Part shown: positions 32,244 to 40,861 of the stretch, in pieces
Position numbering within the stretch: position 1 is the stretch's first letter
Layout of the letters: every line of letters starts with the position of its first letter
Assembly: GCF_030157465.1 (NCBI RefSeq)
Contig: NZ_JAOAUU010000116.1
Coordinates: 1-42,373 of the forward strand
Length of the DNA: 42,373 nucleotides
Source: Zoogloea sp.
Lineage (GTDB): Bacteria; Pseudomonadota; Gammaproteobacteria; Burkholderiales; Rhodocyclaceae
Reading direction: 5' to 3'
Notes under the pieces: model-generated
The model's database searches: none
What the model was told of the DNA's origin: nothing
What the model saw: the letters and a program-made list of their open reading frames with translations, nothing else
Position numbers and translations under genes: made by a program

Positions 32244-34313
32244 ATGCCGACGCCCCGAAGAATCCACCGCCCCGCAACGCCTGCCCGCGCCACGTCCCTC
32301 CTGCTGATGCTCCTGCCATTGATGGCGCAGACCCACGCTGCCGCCGACGAGGCAGAGCATCTGGGCGACCTGCCTGTCGTGCTGTCGGCTACCCGCCTGT
32401 CCCAGGCGCCGGCCGACGCACCCGGCGCGGTCACGGTCATCGACCGGGCGATGATCCGCGCCTCCGGGGCCCGCGACATCCATGAGCTGTTTCGCCTGGT
32501 GCCCGGCTTCCAGCTCGGCATGCACACCGGCAACCAGCCCCTCGTCACCTACCACGGGCTCTCCGACGACGCGCCCCGGCGCATGCTGCTGCAGGTGGAC
32601 GGCCGCTCGGTGTATTCGCCCTACCTGATCTCCGGCGTCGAGTGGAACCAGATCGGCGTCGATATCGACGACATCGAGCGCATCGAGGTCTTCCGCGGCT
32701 CCAACTCGGCCGCCTACGGCAGCAATGCCTTTCTCGGTGTCGCCAACATCATCACCCGCTCCACCTCCGAAACCCTCGGCACCGCCGTTCGTTACCGCGC
32801 CGGCGACGGCGGGGTCAACGATGTGGCGGTTCGGGTCGGCAGACAGCTTGGCGACGTGGCCCTGCGCCTGCGCGCCTCGCGCAACTACGACCACGGCTTT
32901 GCCGAGCTGAACGACTGGCGCAAGTCCGAACTGGCCACGCTCAACGCCGACTGGCGCATGGGCAGCGACAACTCCCTGGATTTCCAGGCCGGCTGGACCA
33001 ACACCGACAGCGGCACCGGCAAGGAGGACAACCCCACCGACCCCGAACGCACCAGCCGGATTTCCACCAGCTTCGGCCTGCTGCGCTGGCGCCACGCCCC
33101 CGCGCCGGGCGAAGAGCTGACCCTCACCTACTACCACCAGGAAGAAAACGGCCGCGACGTCTTCGACCTCGCCGTGCCGATTCCGCCCAGCACCTCGGGG
33201 CTGCCGGTCACGCTGAACATTCCCTTCCACTTCAACTACAACTTCAAGGCCCTGCGCGACGACATCGAGCTTCAGCGGATCACCAGCCTGGCCCCTTCGC
33301 TCAGGGCGGTGATCGGCGCCGGCGTGCGGGTCGACCGCATCACCGCGCCCATCCGCTTCAACTCGGGCGAGAGCGTTCGCAACGCGGTGAACCACGCCTT
33401 CGGCACCCTCGAATGGCGGGCCTCGCCGCGCTGGCTGTTCAATGCCGGCGCCATGATCGAGGACAATTCCCTCACCGGCAGCTCGCTGGCACCGCGGGCA
33501 TCGGCCAACTACAGCGTCTCCGACACCCAGACCTGGCGCCTCTCGGTCAACCGCTCCAACCGCAACCCCACCGCCTTCGAGCAAAAATCCAGCATGATTT
33601 TCTCGAACTCGGCAGCGGTCTCCACGCCCCGCGGAGCCATCCCGGCCGGCACCGCCATCTCGCAAACCTTCCGCCCCTCGCCGGGCCTGCAAGCCGAGCG
33701 GGTCACCACCTACGAGCTGGGCTACCTCGCCCACCTGCATCCGCTGAACGCAACCCTGGACGCGCGCCTGTTTCTCGAACGCGCCCGCGACCTGATCGAA
33801 ATGAACCTCGAGCGCTCCAGCGCGGGCCTCATCCCGCGCAACAACACCCGTTATTTCGACAACACCGGCAAGGCCGACATCCGCGGGCTGGAAGTGGCCG
33901 CCACCTGGCGTCCGGGCCTCAACACCTGGCTCACCCTGCAGCACACCGAGCTGCGCATCGACGGCCCGTCGATCAACGCCGCCGACGCCGCACGCCGCCC
34001 CAGCGAATGGGTCGAATACACCGCACCGCGCCACAGCTCGACGATCTTCGGCGCCTGGGAATTCCACCCCCGGTGGCAGCTCAGCGTTGCCAAACACTGG
34101 ATCGGCTCGATGAGCTGGTACCAGGATGCCGAGCACCGCACCAGCATGTACCGCCAGCTCGACGTGCGTCTCGCCCACCGCCTGCCGCCCTCCTTCGGCC
34201 GCGGCGAGATCGCCATCAGCGCACGCAACATCGACGGCCCCGACCAGAGCTATGCCCCCGGCACCTCGTGGTGGGGCAGCCGGATCTTCGGCTCCCTGAG
34301 CCTCGAACTCTGA
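32244..34313 (+). CDS. TonB-dependent outer-membrane receptor
   Basis: A 689-residue receptor. The signal peptide runs to about residue 33 (LLLMLLPLMAQTHAAA). The plug domain (about 45-165) has LPVVLSATRLSQAPADAPGAVTVIDRAMIRASGARDIHELFRLVPGFQLG, LLQVDGRSVYSPY and DDIERIEVFRGSNSAAYGSNAFLGVANIITR. The 22-strand barrel follows, with typical ARASRNYDHGF-like strands, and ends near SRIFGSLSLEL, the terminal aromatic/hydrophobic strand. It is complete. The substrate is not evident. The next two genes encode a periplasmic binding protein and a hybrid kinase, so it may import the same ligand they sense. ATG 32244 has no strong ribosome-binding site. Confidence 0.9.
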   Translation: MPTPRRIHRPATPARATSLLLMLLPLMAQTHAAADEAEHLGDLPVVLSATRLSQAPADAPGAVTVIDRAMIRASGARDIHELFRLVPGFQLGMHTGNQPLVTYHGLSDDAPRRMLLQVDGRSVYSPYLISGVEWNQIGVDIDDIERIEVFRGSNSAAYGSNAFLGVANIITRSTSETLGTAVRYRAGDGGVNDVAVRVGRQLGDVALRLRASRNYDHGFAELNDWRKSELATLNADWRMGSDNSLDFQAGWTNTDSGTGKEDNPTDPERTSRISTSFGLLRWRHAPAPGEELTLTYYHQEENGRDVFDLAVPIPPSTSGLPVTLNIPFHFNYNFKALRDDIELQRITSLAPSLRAVIGAGVRVDRITAPIRFNSGESVRNAVNHAFGTLEWRASPRWLFNAGAMIEDNSLTGSSLAPRASANYSVSDTQTWRLSVNRSNRNPTAFEQKSSMIFSNSAAVSTPRGAIPAGTAISQTFRPSPGLQAERVTTYELGYLAHLHPLNATLDARLFLERARDLIEMNLERSSAGLIPRNNTRYFDNTGKADIRGLEVAATWRPGLNTWLTLQHTELRIDGPSINAADAARRPSEWVEYTAPRHSSTIFGAWEFHPRWQLSVAKHWIGSMSWYQDAEHRTSMYRQLDVRLAHRLPPSFGRGEIAISARNIDGPDQSYAPGTSWWGSRIFGSLSLEL

Positions 34314-34319
34314 GCCCTG

Positions 34320-35246
34320 ATGTTTCTGCTGCGGCTTGTCCTCTTCAGTGTCCTGTTCGCCATCGCCGGCGGACTGGCGCTGCCTGCCCGGGCGGCGGGG
34401 GTCATCCTCGTCCTGTCGGAAGAAAGCAGCGCCTTCAGCGAAGCCGCCGAAGCCCTCACCGCCGAGCTTCGCAGCGCCGGCCACCGCCCCCAGACCCTCA
34501 CCGTCCCGCTGCGCGCCGACGATGCCGCCGCCCTCTCCGGCACCCCGCTGATCGTCACCCTCGGCACCCGCGCCGCACAAGCCGTGTCCGGCCTCGCCCC
34601 GCGCACCCTCGTGCTGCACACCCTCCTGCCCCGCAGCGCCTTTGAAAAGCTGCCAGGCAAGGGCGACGACAGCCGCCGCACGTCGGCGGTCTTCATCGAC
34701 CAGCCCGCCGCGCGGCAGATCGAACTGCTGCGCATCGCCCTGCCGGAATGGTCACGGGTCGCGCTGGTGGTTGGCCGTGAAAGCAGCGAACTGGGCGCCC
34801 GCCTGCAGGCCAGCGCCCGCGACAAACGGCTGCGCCCGATGCTCGAAACCGCCAGTGGCGAGAGCGACCTCTACCCGGCCCTGCAACGCATGCTTGTCGA
34901 ACCGGCGGTGCTCCTGGCCGTCCCCGACGCCAGCCTGTTCAACAACCGCACCATCTCCAACATCCTGCTCACGGCCTATCACCACCGCTCGCCGGTGATC
35001 GGCTTTTCGCCCGCCTACGTCAAGGCCGGCGCGCTGCTGGCCCTTTACAGCACCCCCGCCCAGATCGGCCAGCAGGCCGGCGAAGTGGCCCGCCAGGGGC
35101 TCGCCAGCGGCAGCCTGCCGCCCCCCGCCGCGCCACGTCACTTCCGCATCGGCACCAACCCCTACGTGGCGCGCTCGCTGGGCATCGGCCTCGAAGACGC
35201 CAGCGTGCTGCAGGAGCGCCTCGAACGCGCCGAGGGCACCCCGTGA
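34320..35246 (+). CDS. ABC-type substrate-binding protein, probably sensory
   Basis: A 308-residue periplasmic protein beginning 6 bp after the receptor stop. The signal peptide ends at LPARAAG (about residue 25). The mature part has two alternating alpha/beta lobes: GVILVLSEESSAFSEAAEALTAEL, PLIVTLGTRAAQAV, ARQIELLRIALPEWSRVALVVGRESSEL, LLAVPDASLFNNRTISNILLTAYHHRSPVIGFSPAYVKAGALLALYSTP. This is the ABC_sub_bind (DUF534-type) fold. No permease or ATPase gene is present, so it probably does not serve a transporter. Its stop overlaps the ATG of the hybrid kinase by 4 bp, so it likely delivers ligand to that sensor (inference). Confidence 0.83.
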   Translation: MFLLRLVLFSVLFAIAGGLALPARAAGVILVLSEESSAFSEAAEALTAELRSAGHRPQTLTVPLRADDAAALSGTPLIVTLGTRAAQAVSGLAPRTLVLHTLLPRSAFEKLPGKGDDSRRTSAVFIDQPAARQIELLRIALPEWSRVALVVGRESSELGARLQASARDKRLRPMLETASGESDLYPALQRMLVEPAVLLAVPDASLFNNRTISNILLTAYHHRSPVIGFSPAYVKAGALLALYSTPAQIGQQAGEVARQGLASGSLPPPAAPRHFRIGTNPYVARSLGIGLEDASVLQERLERAEGTP

Positions 35247-37120
35247 TCGGCATCAACAGCCTCGACATCCGCGCCCGGGCGATCCTCATCGCCGTGCTGC
35301 CGACGATGGTCATGGCGTCGGTGCTGATTGCCTACTTCACCAGCTCCCGGCTCTCCGACCTCGAGGAAGTCCACATCCAGCGCGGCAAGGCCCTTGCCCG
35401 CCAGCTGGCCGCCGCCAGCGAATACGGCGTGTTTTCGGGCAACCTGGAAAGCCTGCGCAAACTCAGCAACGCGATCGTCATCGAAAAGGACGTGGTTCGC
35501 GTGGTGGTCATCAGCCCTCAACAAGAAATTCTTGCCGAGAGCGCCTCCCCCGAACGCGCGGCGAGCGACACCACCCAGCCGCTGCGCTTTCGCGAGCCGG
35601 TCACCGGGCCGGGCGTCAACATCGAAGACCCCTTCCTCGAGAACACCGACATCGGCCCGCCGCCCGCCGCCGGACAGCGCGGTGAAGTGCTCGTCGAAAT
35701 GACCCGCGACTCCCTGCGCTCCGAAGAACGCCGCGTGCTCAGAAACGCCTTCCTGATGGTCGTCGCCGTGCTGATCGCCAGCATCGCCCTGGCCCTGCGC
35801 TTCAGCCGCGGCATTTCCGGCCCGATCCTGCGCATCGCAAGCACCGTCAGCCGCTTCGGCCAGGGCGAACTCACCGCCCGCGTCCCGGTGGAAGGGGGCA
35901 AAAGCCTGCGCAACCTGGCCGAAGGGGTCAACGACATGGCCGACAAACTGGGAGCCTCGCGGGAGGACCTGGAGCGCCAGATCAAGGCCGCCACCTGCGA
36001 ACTCCTCGAAAAAAAGGACGAAGCCGAACGGGGCAACCGGGCCAAGACCCGCTTTCTCGCCGCCGCCAGCCACGACCTGCGCCAGCCCATGCACGCCCTC
36101 GGCCTGTTCGTCGCCGAGCTGGGCCAGAAGCCCCACGCCCCCGATACCCGCCGCCTGGTCGAACAGATCGCCGTCTCCGCCGAAACCATGGAGAACCTGC
36201 TCGACAGCCTGCTCGACATCTCGCGCCTCGACGTCGGGGTGCTCGACCGCCAGATCAAGCCCTTTCCGCTGCAACCGCTGCTCGAACGCATCGACGTGGA
36301 CTATCGCCGCGAAGCCGACATGCGCGGCCAGCGCCTGCGCCTGCGGGCCACCAGCCTGTGGGTCGAAAGCGACCCGCTGCTGCTCGAACGCATCCTCCAC
36401 AACCTCATCAGCAACGCGCTCCGCTACAGCCCCGGCGGCACCGTGCTGCTGGCCTGCCGCAAACGCGGCAGGCGGGTTCGCATCGAAGTGCGCGACAACG
36501 GCCCCGGCATTGCGCCCGAGGCCCAGGAGGCGATCTTCCAGGAGTTCGTCCAGCTCGATAACCCCGAGCGCAACCGGGCCAAGGGCCTGGGCCTTGGCCT
36601 TGCCATCGTGCGCCGGCTCACCGACCTGCTGAACCACCCGCTGTGGCTGCAATCACACCCCGGCAGGGGTTCCCTCTTCGCCGTAGAACTGCCCGCCGCC
36701 GCGCCGGGCCTGCTCGCCGAAGGCAAGCAGCCGGCGCCCGGCCACGCCCTCAACGGACTGCACGTGGTCCTGGTGGACGACGACGAACTGGCCGTTGCCA
36801 GCACCGTCGGGCTGCTCGAATCCTGGGGCTGCGAAGTCACCGCGGCCGACAGCGAGGCCGGCATCCTCAAAGCGCTGCAGCACGCCGCGACACCACCGGA
36901 CATCATCCTCAGCGATTACCAGATCGCCGCCGCCGACGGGCTCGAGATCATCCGGCAACTGCGCGCCCATTTCGGCCTGCCGATCCCGGCCATCATCCTC
37001 AGCGGCGACACCTCGTCGGCCACCGCCAGCGCCGCCCAGCAGGCCGACATTCCCCTGCTGCACAAGCCCGTTCGCCCGGCCAGGCTGCGCGCCCTGCTGC
37101 AGCGCAAAACCCAAGGCTGA
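35243..37120 (+). CDS. Hybrid sensor histidine kinase/receiver
   Basis: A 625-residue protein. Helix 1 is at about 11-35. A periplasmic region of about 125 residues is followed by helix 2 at about 168-188 and a HAMP domain (about 190-245). A short coiled coil precedes the H-box RFLAAASHDLRQPMHALGLFVAEL. The ATPase has the N-box NLISNALRYSPGG, G1 EVRDNGPGIAPEA and G2 [13 protein letters not shown]. The C-terminal receiver (about 508-622) has VVLVDDDELA, the phosphoacceptor Asp in IILSDYQIAAADGLE and the Lys in LLHKPVRP. There is no HPt domain, so how phosphate reaches a DNA-binding regulator is open. The divergent LuxR-type regulator is the best candidate partner. Confidence 0.9.
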   Translation: MIGINSLDIRARAILIAVLPTMVMASVLIAYFTSSRLSDLEEVHIQRGKALARQLAAASEYGVFSGNLESLRKLSNAIVIEKDVVRVVVISPQQEILAESASPERAASDTTQPLRFREPVTGPGVNIEDPFLENTDIGPPPAAGQRGEVLVEMTRDSLRSEERRVLRNAFLMVVAVLIASIALALRFSRGISGPILRIASTVSRFGQGELTARVPVEGGKSLRNLAEGVNDMADKLGASREDLERQIKAATCELLEKKDEAERGNRAKTRFLAAASHDLRQPMHALGLFVAELGQKPHAPDTRRLVEQIAVSAETMENLLDSLLDISRLDVGVLDRQIKPFPLQPLLERIDVDYRREADMRGQRLRLRATSLWVESDPLLLERILHNLISNALRYSPGGTVLLACRKRGRRVRIEVRDNGPGIAPEAQEAIFQEFVQLDNPERNRAKGLGLGLAIVRRLTDLLNHPLWLQSHPGRGSLFAVELPAAAPGLLAEGKQPAPGHALNGLHVVLVDDDELAVASTVGLLESWGCEVTAADSEAGILKALQHAATPPDIILSDYQIAAADGLEIIRQLRAHFGLPIPAIILSGDTSSATASAAQQADIPLLHKPVRPARLRALLQRKTQG

Positions 37121-37185
37121 TGCAGGCCGGGCATGCTTCAGTTAAGATCATCGGGTTAGACCACAACCAGACAAGGGGGCGAGCA

Positions 37186-37593
37186 ATGAGCACTGAAAAC
37201 AACGCGCAGGATCCTATGGAATTCATGCGCAACATGTGGAGCAAAATGGGCTTCAGTCTCCCCGGCATGGTCACGCCCACTCTCGACGTGGACGAACTCG
37301 ACAAGCGTATTGCCGACATGAAGGCCGTCGAAAACTGGCTCAAGATGAACCTCAACACCCTGCAGATGGCCACCCAGGGCCTTGAAATGCAGCGTGCCAC
37401 CATTGCCGCCATGCAGGCCATGAGCAAGGTGGCCGCCGAAAGCGGCAGCACCGAACCCGGCCATGCCAGCGCCTTCACCAATGGCATGTGGCCCTGGAAC
37501 ATGATGCAAGGCGCCGCCGCCGACGCGGCCAAGGCGGCCGCGGCTCCCGCGCCGGCAACCCCGGCCAAGGGCCGAGCCAAGGACAGCAAGTAA
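37186..37593 (+). CDS. phaM: PHA granule-associated protein PhaM
   Basis: A 135-residue protein. ATG at 37186 follows AAGGGGG (37172-37178). The conserved PhaM core is MEFMRNMWSKMGFSLPGMVTPTLDVDELDKRIADMKAVENWLKMNLNTLQMATQGLEMQRATIAAM (about 11-76). It is followed by a less conserved linker and an Ala/Pro/Lys tail (AKAAAAPAPATPAKGRAKDSK) resembling the basic tail that in Ralstonia PhaM binds DNA. PhaM binds and activates PHA synthase and attaches granules to the nucleoid. No other pha gene is adjacent. This gene is a good indicator that the host makes PHA. Confidence 0.88.
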   Translation: MSTENNAQDPMEFMRNMWSKMGFSLPGMVTPTLDVDELDKRIADMKAVENWLKMNLNTLQMATQGLEMQRATIAAMQAMSKVAAESGSTEPGHASAFTNGMWPWNMMQGAAADAAKAAAAPAPATPAKGRAKDSK

Positions 37594-37597
37594 CACA

Positions 37598-37624
37598 CCC
37601 CGGCCCCGGCGCCCGCCGGGGTTT
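37598..37624 (+). terminator. Intrinsic terminator after phaM
   Basis: CCCCGGC (37598-37604) and GCCGGGG (37615-37621) form a 7-bp G/C stem followed by TTT. It lies 4 bp after the phaM stop and reaches the stop codon of the convergent permease gene. Confidence 0.65.
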
Positions 37625-38529
37625 CAGGCGGCGCTGCCGAGCAGCGTCAGCCAGGCCGTCAGCGTGACGGCCGCCGCCACCGTCGTGGCAGAAATCAGCC
37701 AGGCCACCCCCGGCCCGTCGCCGCCCATGCGCATGGCCAGAATGTAGGCCGACGAAGCCGTCGGCAAGGCCGCAAAAATGACCGCCGTCGCAAAGGCGAT
37801 TCCCGTCAGCCCGAATACACTCGCCAGCCCCCAGGCCAGCGCCGGCAAGGCCAGCAGCTTGACCGCGCACAGATAGGCCGCGCCCAGTCGCCCGCCCTCC
37901 TCGCTGCGCCCAACCCGCAGCGCAGCGCCCACGGCCAGCAGGCCGAGCGTGACCGCCGCATCGGCCAGCCGCTGCAAAAAGGGCACGACCGGCGCCGGCA
38001 ACTGGGCCCCCGACAGGTTGAAGGCCATGCCGGCCAGAGTTGCGATGATCAGCGGATTGCGGGCCAGTTCCCGCCCCAGCCGACCCTGCCCGTGATGGGC
38101 CAGCAGCGTCACCGCCGCCATGTTGGCGAAGGGCACCATCGCACCGCACAGTGCGCCCATGCTTGCCACCCCGGCCGCCCCCGCAAACTTGCCGGCCACC
38201 GCAATGCCGATATAGGTGTTGAAGCGGTAGGCGCACTGCACCCGCGAGGCAAAGGTCATGGCCCCCGGCCCCAGCAGCGGCCGCCCGAGAAGCCCCAGTA
38301 CCAGCCCGCCGGCCATGGTCAGCAGGCCCACCACGAAGAGCGGCCCCATCACGGCCAGGTCGATGGAAGCCCGCGCCAGGGCATGAAACAGCAGTGCCGG
38401 AAACAACACAAAGTAGACCAGCCGCTCGACTCCGGGCCAGAAACCGTCGCCCAGCCCGGCAAAGCGCCGCAAGGCCACGCCAAGGGCGATCAACGCAAAA
38501 TCAGGCAGCAGGAGCAGGAAACTCTGCAC
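37624..38529 (-). CDS. AEC-family permease
   Basis: A 301-residue polytopic protein with about ten hydrophobic segments in the five-plus-five layout of the auxin efflux carrier (AEC) family. It begins MQSFLLLLPDFALIALGVALRRF, with the family segment FWPGVERLVYFVLFPALLFHALA, then RFNTYIGIAVAGKFAG, NPLIIATLAGMAFNLSG and FATAVIFAALPTASSAYILAMRMGGD. Family members export or exchange organic acids such as malate or malonate. No binding-site residues are diagnostic here. It is a single gene, convergent with phaM. Nothing recognisable lies in the 108-bp gap to the anti-sigma gene. Confidence 0.87.
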   Translation of the reverse strand: MQSFLLLLPDFALIALGVALRRFAGLGDGFWPGVERLVYFVLFPALLFHALARASIDLAVMGPLFVVGLLTMAGGLVLGLLGRPLLGPGAMTFASRVQCAYRFNTYIGIAVAGKFAGAAGVASMGALCGAMVPFANMAAVTLLAHHGQGRLGRELARNPLIIATLAGMAFNLSGAQLPAPVVPFLQRLADAAVTLGLLAVGAALRVGRSEEGGRLGAAYLCAVKLLALPALAWGLASVFGLTGIAFATAVIFAALPTASSAYILAMRMGGDGPGVAWLISATTVAAAVTLTAWLTLLGSAA

Positions 38530-38637
38530 GGCGGATCAGGAACGGACGGAGGGGAAAAGCGTCATCCGGCAAGTCTGACAGAAGCGGCCAGTGGGCAGGA
38601 TCAGGGCTCTCCACAACCCGCGCCTGCGCGACAGGGC

Positions 38638-39372
38638 CTACAGGACCTGCACCGCACGCCCGATGTAACGGATCGGCCCGGTAGGCCGGCCGGTGGGCGA
38701 ACCGCTACGCGGCTCGAGGGTCAGCTCGAAAAGCTGGTTGGGCTGGAGCGCCGGCAGCTGGCCCGCCGGCACCTTCAGGCTCTGGCCCGGCTTGACCAGG
38801 CCGAGGGATACCGGAGCGCTCCAGTTGTCGGCCTTGGTCCAGAACTGCAGGGCCTTGTCGGCCGGCACATCCACCGCGCCCAACGGAATCAGCTCGATCT
38901 GGCGTGACGCACCGGCCTGCACCACCCAGCCCGGTGCCTTGTCGTCGGGGGCCACCAGCACCACCATGAAGCGGGTGACCGGCGGCGGCTCGACCAGGCG
39001 CGTAAGGAGCAGCGCCGCCAGCAGGGCCGCGGTGGCAAAGCCACCCGCGGTCAGGCCGCGCCACAGGGCCAGATTGTTCCAGTCGCGCCACCAGGGCTTA
39101 GGCTGGCCGACCCGGCGCGGCGCAGTATCAAGGGCATCGAGGCTGCGCTCGACACGTCGCCACAACTGCGGCGACGGCGTCACCGGTTCGGCGAGCCCGG
39201 CCAGTGGCAGCAGGCGATCTTCCCACGCCTGAACGGCAGCCCGCAGCTCGGCGTCGGTGCCGAGCCGGGCCTCCACGCCGCGCCGGCTGGAGGCAGACAA
39301 GGTGCCCAGCACGTACTCGCCGGCCAGTTCGTGGATGTCGGGCGAAATTCCGGGCGGCGGTTTGCTGCTCAT
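38638..39372 (-). CDS. RskA-like membrane anti-sigma factor
   Basis: A 244-residue protein from ATG 39372, which overlaps the sigma factor stop (ATGA). The N-terminal cytoplasmic anti-sigma domain (about 1-105) has DIHELAGEYVLGTLSASSRRGVEARL and WEDRLLPLAGLAEPVTPSPQLWRRVE. A single transmembrane helix is at about 125-148 (GLTAGGFATAALLAALLLT). The C-terminal periplasmic RskA domain has MVVLVAPDDKAPGWVVQAGA, ALQFWTKADNWSAPVSLGLV and LFELTLEPRSGSPTGRPTGPIRYIGRAVQVL, all typical. It lacks the HxxxCxxC zinc motif of ZAS anti-sigmas, as is normal for the RskA group. It holds the partner sigma factor inactive at the membrane until a signal triggers its cleavage. Confidence 0.9.
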   Translation of the reverse strand: MSSKPPPGISPDIHELAGEYVLGTLSASSRRGVEARLGTDAELRAAVQAWEDRLLPLAGLAEPVTPSPQLWRRVERSLDALDTAPRRVGQPKPWWRDWNNLALWRGLTAGGFATAALLAALLLTRLVEPPPVTRFMVVLVAPDDKAPGWVVQAGASRQIELIPLGAVDVPADKALQFWTKADNWSAPVSLGLVKPGQSLKVPAGQLPALQPNQLFELTLEPRSGSPTGRPTGPIRYIGRAVQVL

Positions 39373-39944
39373 GCCATGCACTCCCGCAGGGCGGCCAGGC
39401 TGCGCTTGATCCAGGCCTTGACGGTGCCCAGCGGAGCATCGAGCCGCCGGGCGATTTCGCCATGGGAAAAACCATCCACATAGGCGTGAAGAATGCAGTT
39501 GCGGCGCACCGGCTCCAATTGTTCGAGGCATGGCCCGATGCGCCCGGCGCTGTCCTGCCAGGCGAAAGCGTCGGCCATGTCGTGCCAGGCTTCGAGGGAC
39601 GCCCGGGCATCGAGCGCGGCGGCGGTTTCGTCGTCCACCGCCACTTCCCGGTGGCCGTCACGCACCGCATTGAGGGCGAGGTTGCGGGCCACGCTGTAGA
39701 TCCAGCCACGGGCCGAGCCCAGTGTGCGCTCGAAGCTGGCCGCACGGGTCCAGATGTTCACACAGGCGTCGTGCACGATGTCCTCGGCCAGCGCCCTGTC
39801 GCGCACGATGCGCTCCACCACCCCCAGGAGGCGCGCGCCCTCCTGCGCATACAACCGCTGCATGGCCGCGCGGTCGCCGGCCGCGCAGGCGGCCAGGGTT
39901 GCCTCGTAATCGAATTCGGAGAAGGAGCGGGAGGACAGGGACAC
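39369..39944 (-). CDS. ECF sigma factor (SigK-like)
   Basis: A 191-residue ECF sigma factor from a GTG start at 39944. Region 2 (about 25-95) has RLYAQEGARLLGVVERIVRDRALAEDIVHDACVNIWTRAASF and RGWIYSVARNLALNAVRD. Region 4 (about 130-187) has LEPVRRNCILHAYVDGFSHGEIARRLDAPLGTVKAWIKRSLAALRECM, with the helix-turn-helix. Its stop overlaps the anti-sigma gene by 4 bp, the classic pairing. The DUF3455 lipoprotein gene lies upstream on the same strand, 155 bp away. The gap has no recognisable gene, and no self-regulating promoter was confirmed. Confidence 0.92.
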   Translation of the reverse strand: MSLSSRSFSEFDYEATLAACAAGDRAAMQRLYAQEGARLLGVVERIVRDRALAEDIVHDACVNIWTRAASFERTLGSARGWIYSVARNLALNAVRDGHREVAVDDETAAALDARASLEAWHDMADAFAWQDSAGRIGPCLEQLEPVRRNCILHAYVDGFSHGEIARRLDAPLGTVKAWIKRSLAALRECMA

Positions 39945-40099
39945 GGTCGGGGGACGGGCTCAGGAGGGCGGGCAGCATTGATCTTACCCGAGGCCCGCCC
40001 TCCGGCGAGCGCCCGCCGCGTTCAAGAAAACGCCGGGCCGCCCCAGGTCTTCCTGTCTCCCACGGGAGGCGGGCGGGGCGTAGCCCGGCCCCGGGGCAC

Positions 40100-40663
40100 T
40101 CAGAGCGCTTTCCAGAAAATGTAGTCCGCCTGATAGCCCACCGTCTCGCGCTTGCCCTTGTCGGCGACGCTGCAAACGGCAGCCGGCGCAACCCCGCCCT
40201 TCAGGGCCACGCGCTGGATGTAAGTCACGCCGGTCAGCGCGCCGTTACCCATCGCCGGGTTGGCCTTGACCAGCTGGTAGGGCAGGTTGCCGGCACCGGA
40301 CGGCACCACGGCCAGCTGGGTGGCGGTCAGCTTCGAGCCGTCCAGGGCTTGCCAGGTGGCGGGCGGGCCGTAGTAGCTGCCCACCGGCGTGCCGGCGCGA
40401 TCCTTCAGCACCGCCTTCGGGCCCACGAAGACCCATTCGGCCTGGCCGGGCATGCCGGCCTTGTCACGGCATTCGTAGGTGATTTCGCCGCTGCCCACGG
40501 TTTCCCAGGCTACCTTATGCCCGGCCGGAACCTTGATCGTGTCGGGCAGTTGATCCTGGCTGAAGCCGGACGTCAGCGTGCCCATCGAAGAGCAGGCGCC
40601 CAGCAGCACGGTGGTGGCGACGAGGCCAAGGCGGGAGACGAGACGGGTGGGGGTCGTTTTCAT
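40100..40663 (-). CDS. DUF3455 lipoprotein
   Basis: A 187-residue protein. ATG at 40663 is chosen for the GGAG in the 15 bases upstream. A lipobox LLGACSS places the lipidated Cys at about residue 24. The mature domain has KVAWETVGSGEITYECRDKAG, AEWVFVGPKAVLKDRAGTPVGSYYGPPATWQALDGSKL, GAGNLPYQLVKANPAMGNGALTGVTYIQRV and ADYIFWKAL, characteristic of DUF3455. Function is not known. It is the gene before the ECF sigma operon and may be part of its regulon. A CATCC/GTAGTG pair about 60-85 bp upstream is a speculative promoter. Confidence 0.85.
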   Translation of the reverse strand: MKTTPTRLVSRLGLVATTVLLGACSSMGTLTSGFSQDQLPDTIKVPAGHKVAWETVGSGEITYECRDKAGMPGQAEWVFVGPKAVLKDRAGTPVGSYYGPPATWQALDGSKLTATQLAVVPSGAGNLPYQLVKANPAMGNGALTGVTYIQRVALKGGVAPAAVCSVADKGKRETVGYQADYIFWKAL

Positions 40664-40720
40664 GGTGATTCTCCGTAGGGATGAGGGGGAAATAAACGCA
40701 GCTTTTTGCGCTGCTACTTC

Positions 40721-40748
40721 CACTACCCGCCAGACCCCGCTTTGGATG
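40721..40748 (-). promoter_or_regulatory. Speculative ECF-type promoter of the DUF3455 gene
   Basis: On the minus strand CATCC (40744-40748) is followed after 17 bp by GTAGTG (40721-40726), 58 bp before the ATG at 40663. Mycobacterial SigK, a member of the group paired with RskA, uses a CCATCC -35 element. The CATCC match is suggestive only, and no copy was found before the sigma gene. Confidence 0.25.
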
Positions 40749-40805
40749 CACGCCGCTGAAAATATTTTTTTGCCCGCAGCCCGCGGCGACGCCATCCCGC
40801 CGTCC

Positions 40806-40838
40806 ACGAAAAAGCGCCGGACAACCGGCGCTCTCAAA
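40806..40838 (-). terminator. Intrinsic terminator of the PaaK-like gene
   Basis: AGCGCCGG (40813-40820) and CCGGCGCT (40825-40832) form a perfect 8-bp stem with a 4-base loop. On the minus strand it is followed by TTTTTC and preceded by TTTTTTGAG. It lies about 30 bp beyond the stop of the PaaK-like gene, in the right orientation. A strong call. Confidence 0.85.
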
Positions 40839-40861
40839 AAACCCGTTCCGCCAGGGCCGGT

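Noticed and set aside
29296-32307. A 1003-codon plus-strand frame antisense to feoB and the LuxR regulator
   Set aside because: Same cause: Gln/His/Arg-rich shadow translation with no recognisable domain, spanning two genes on the other strand.
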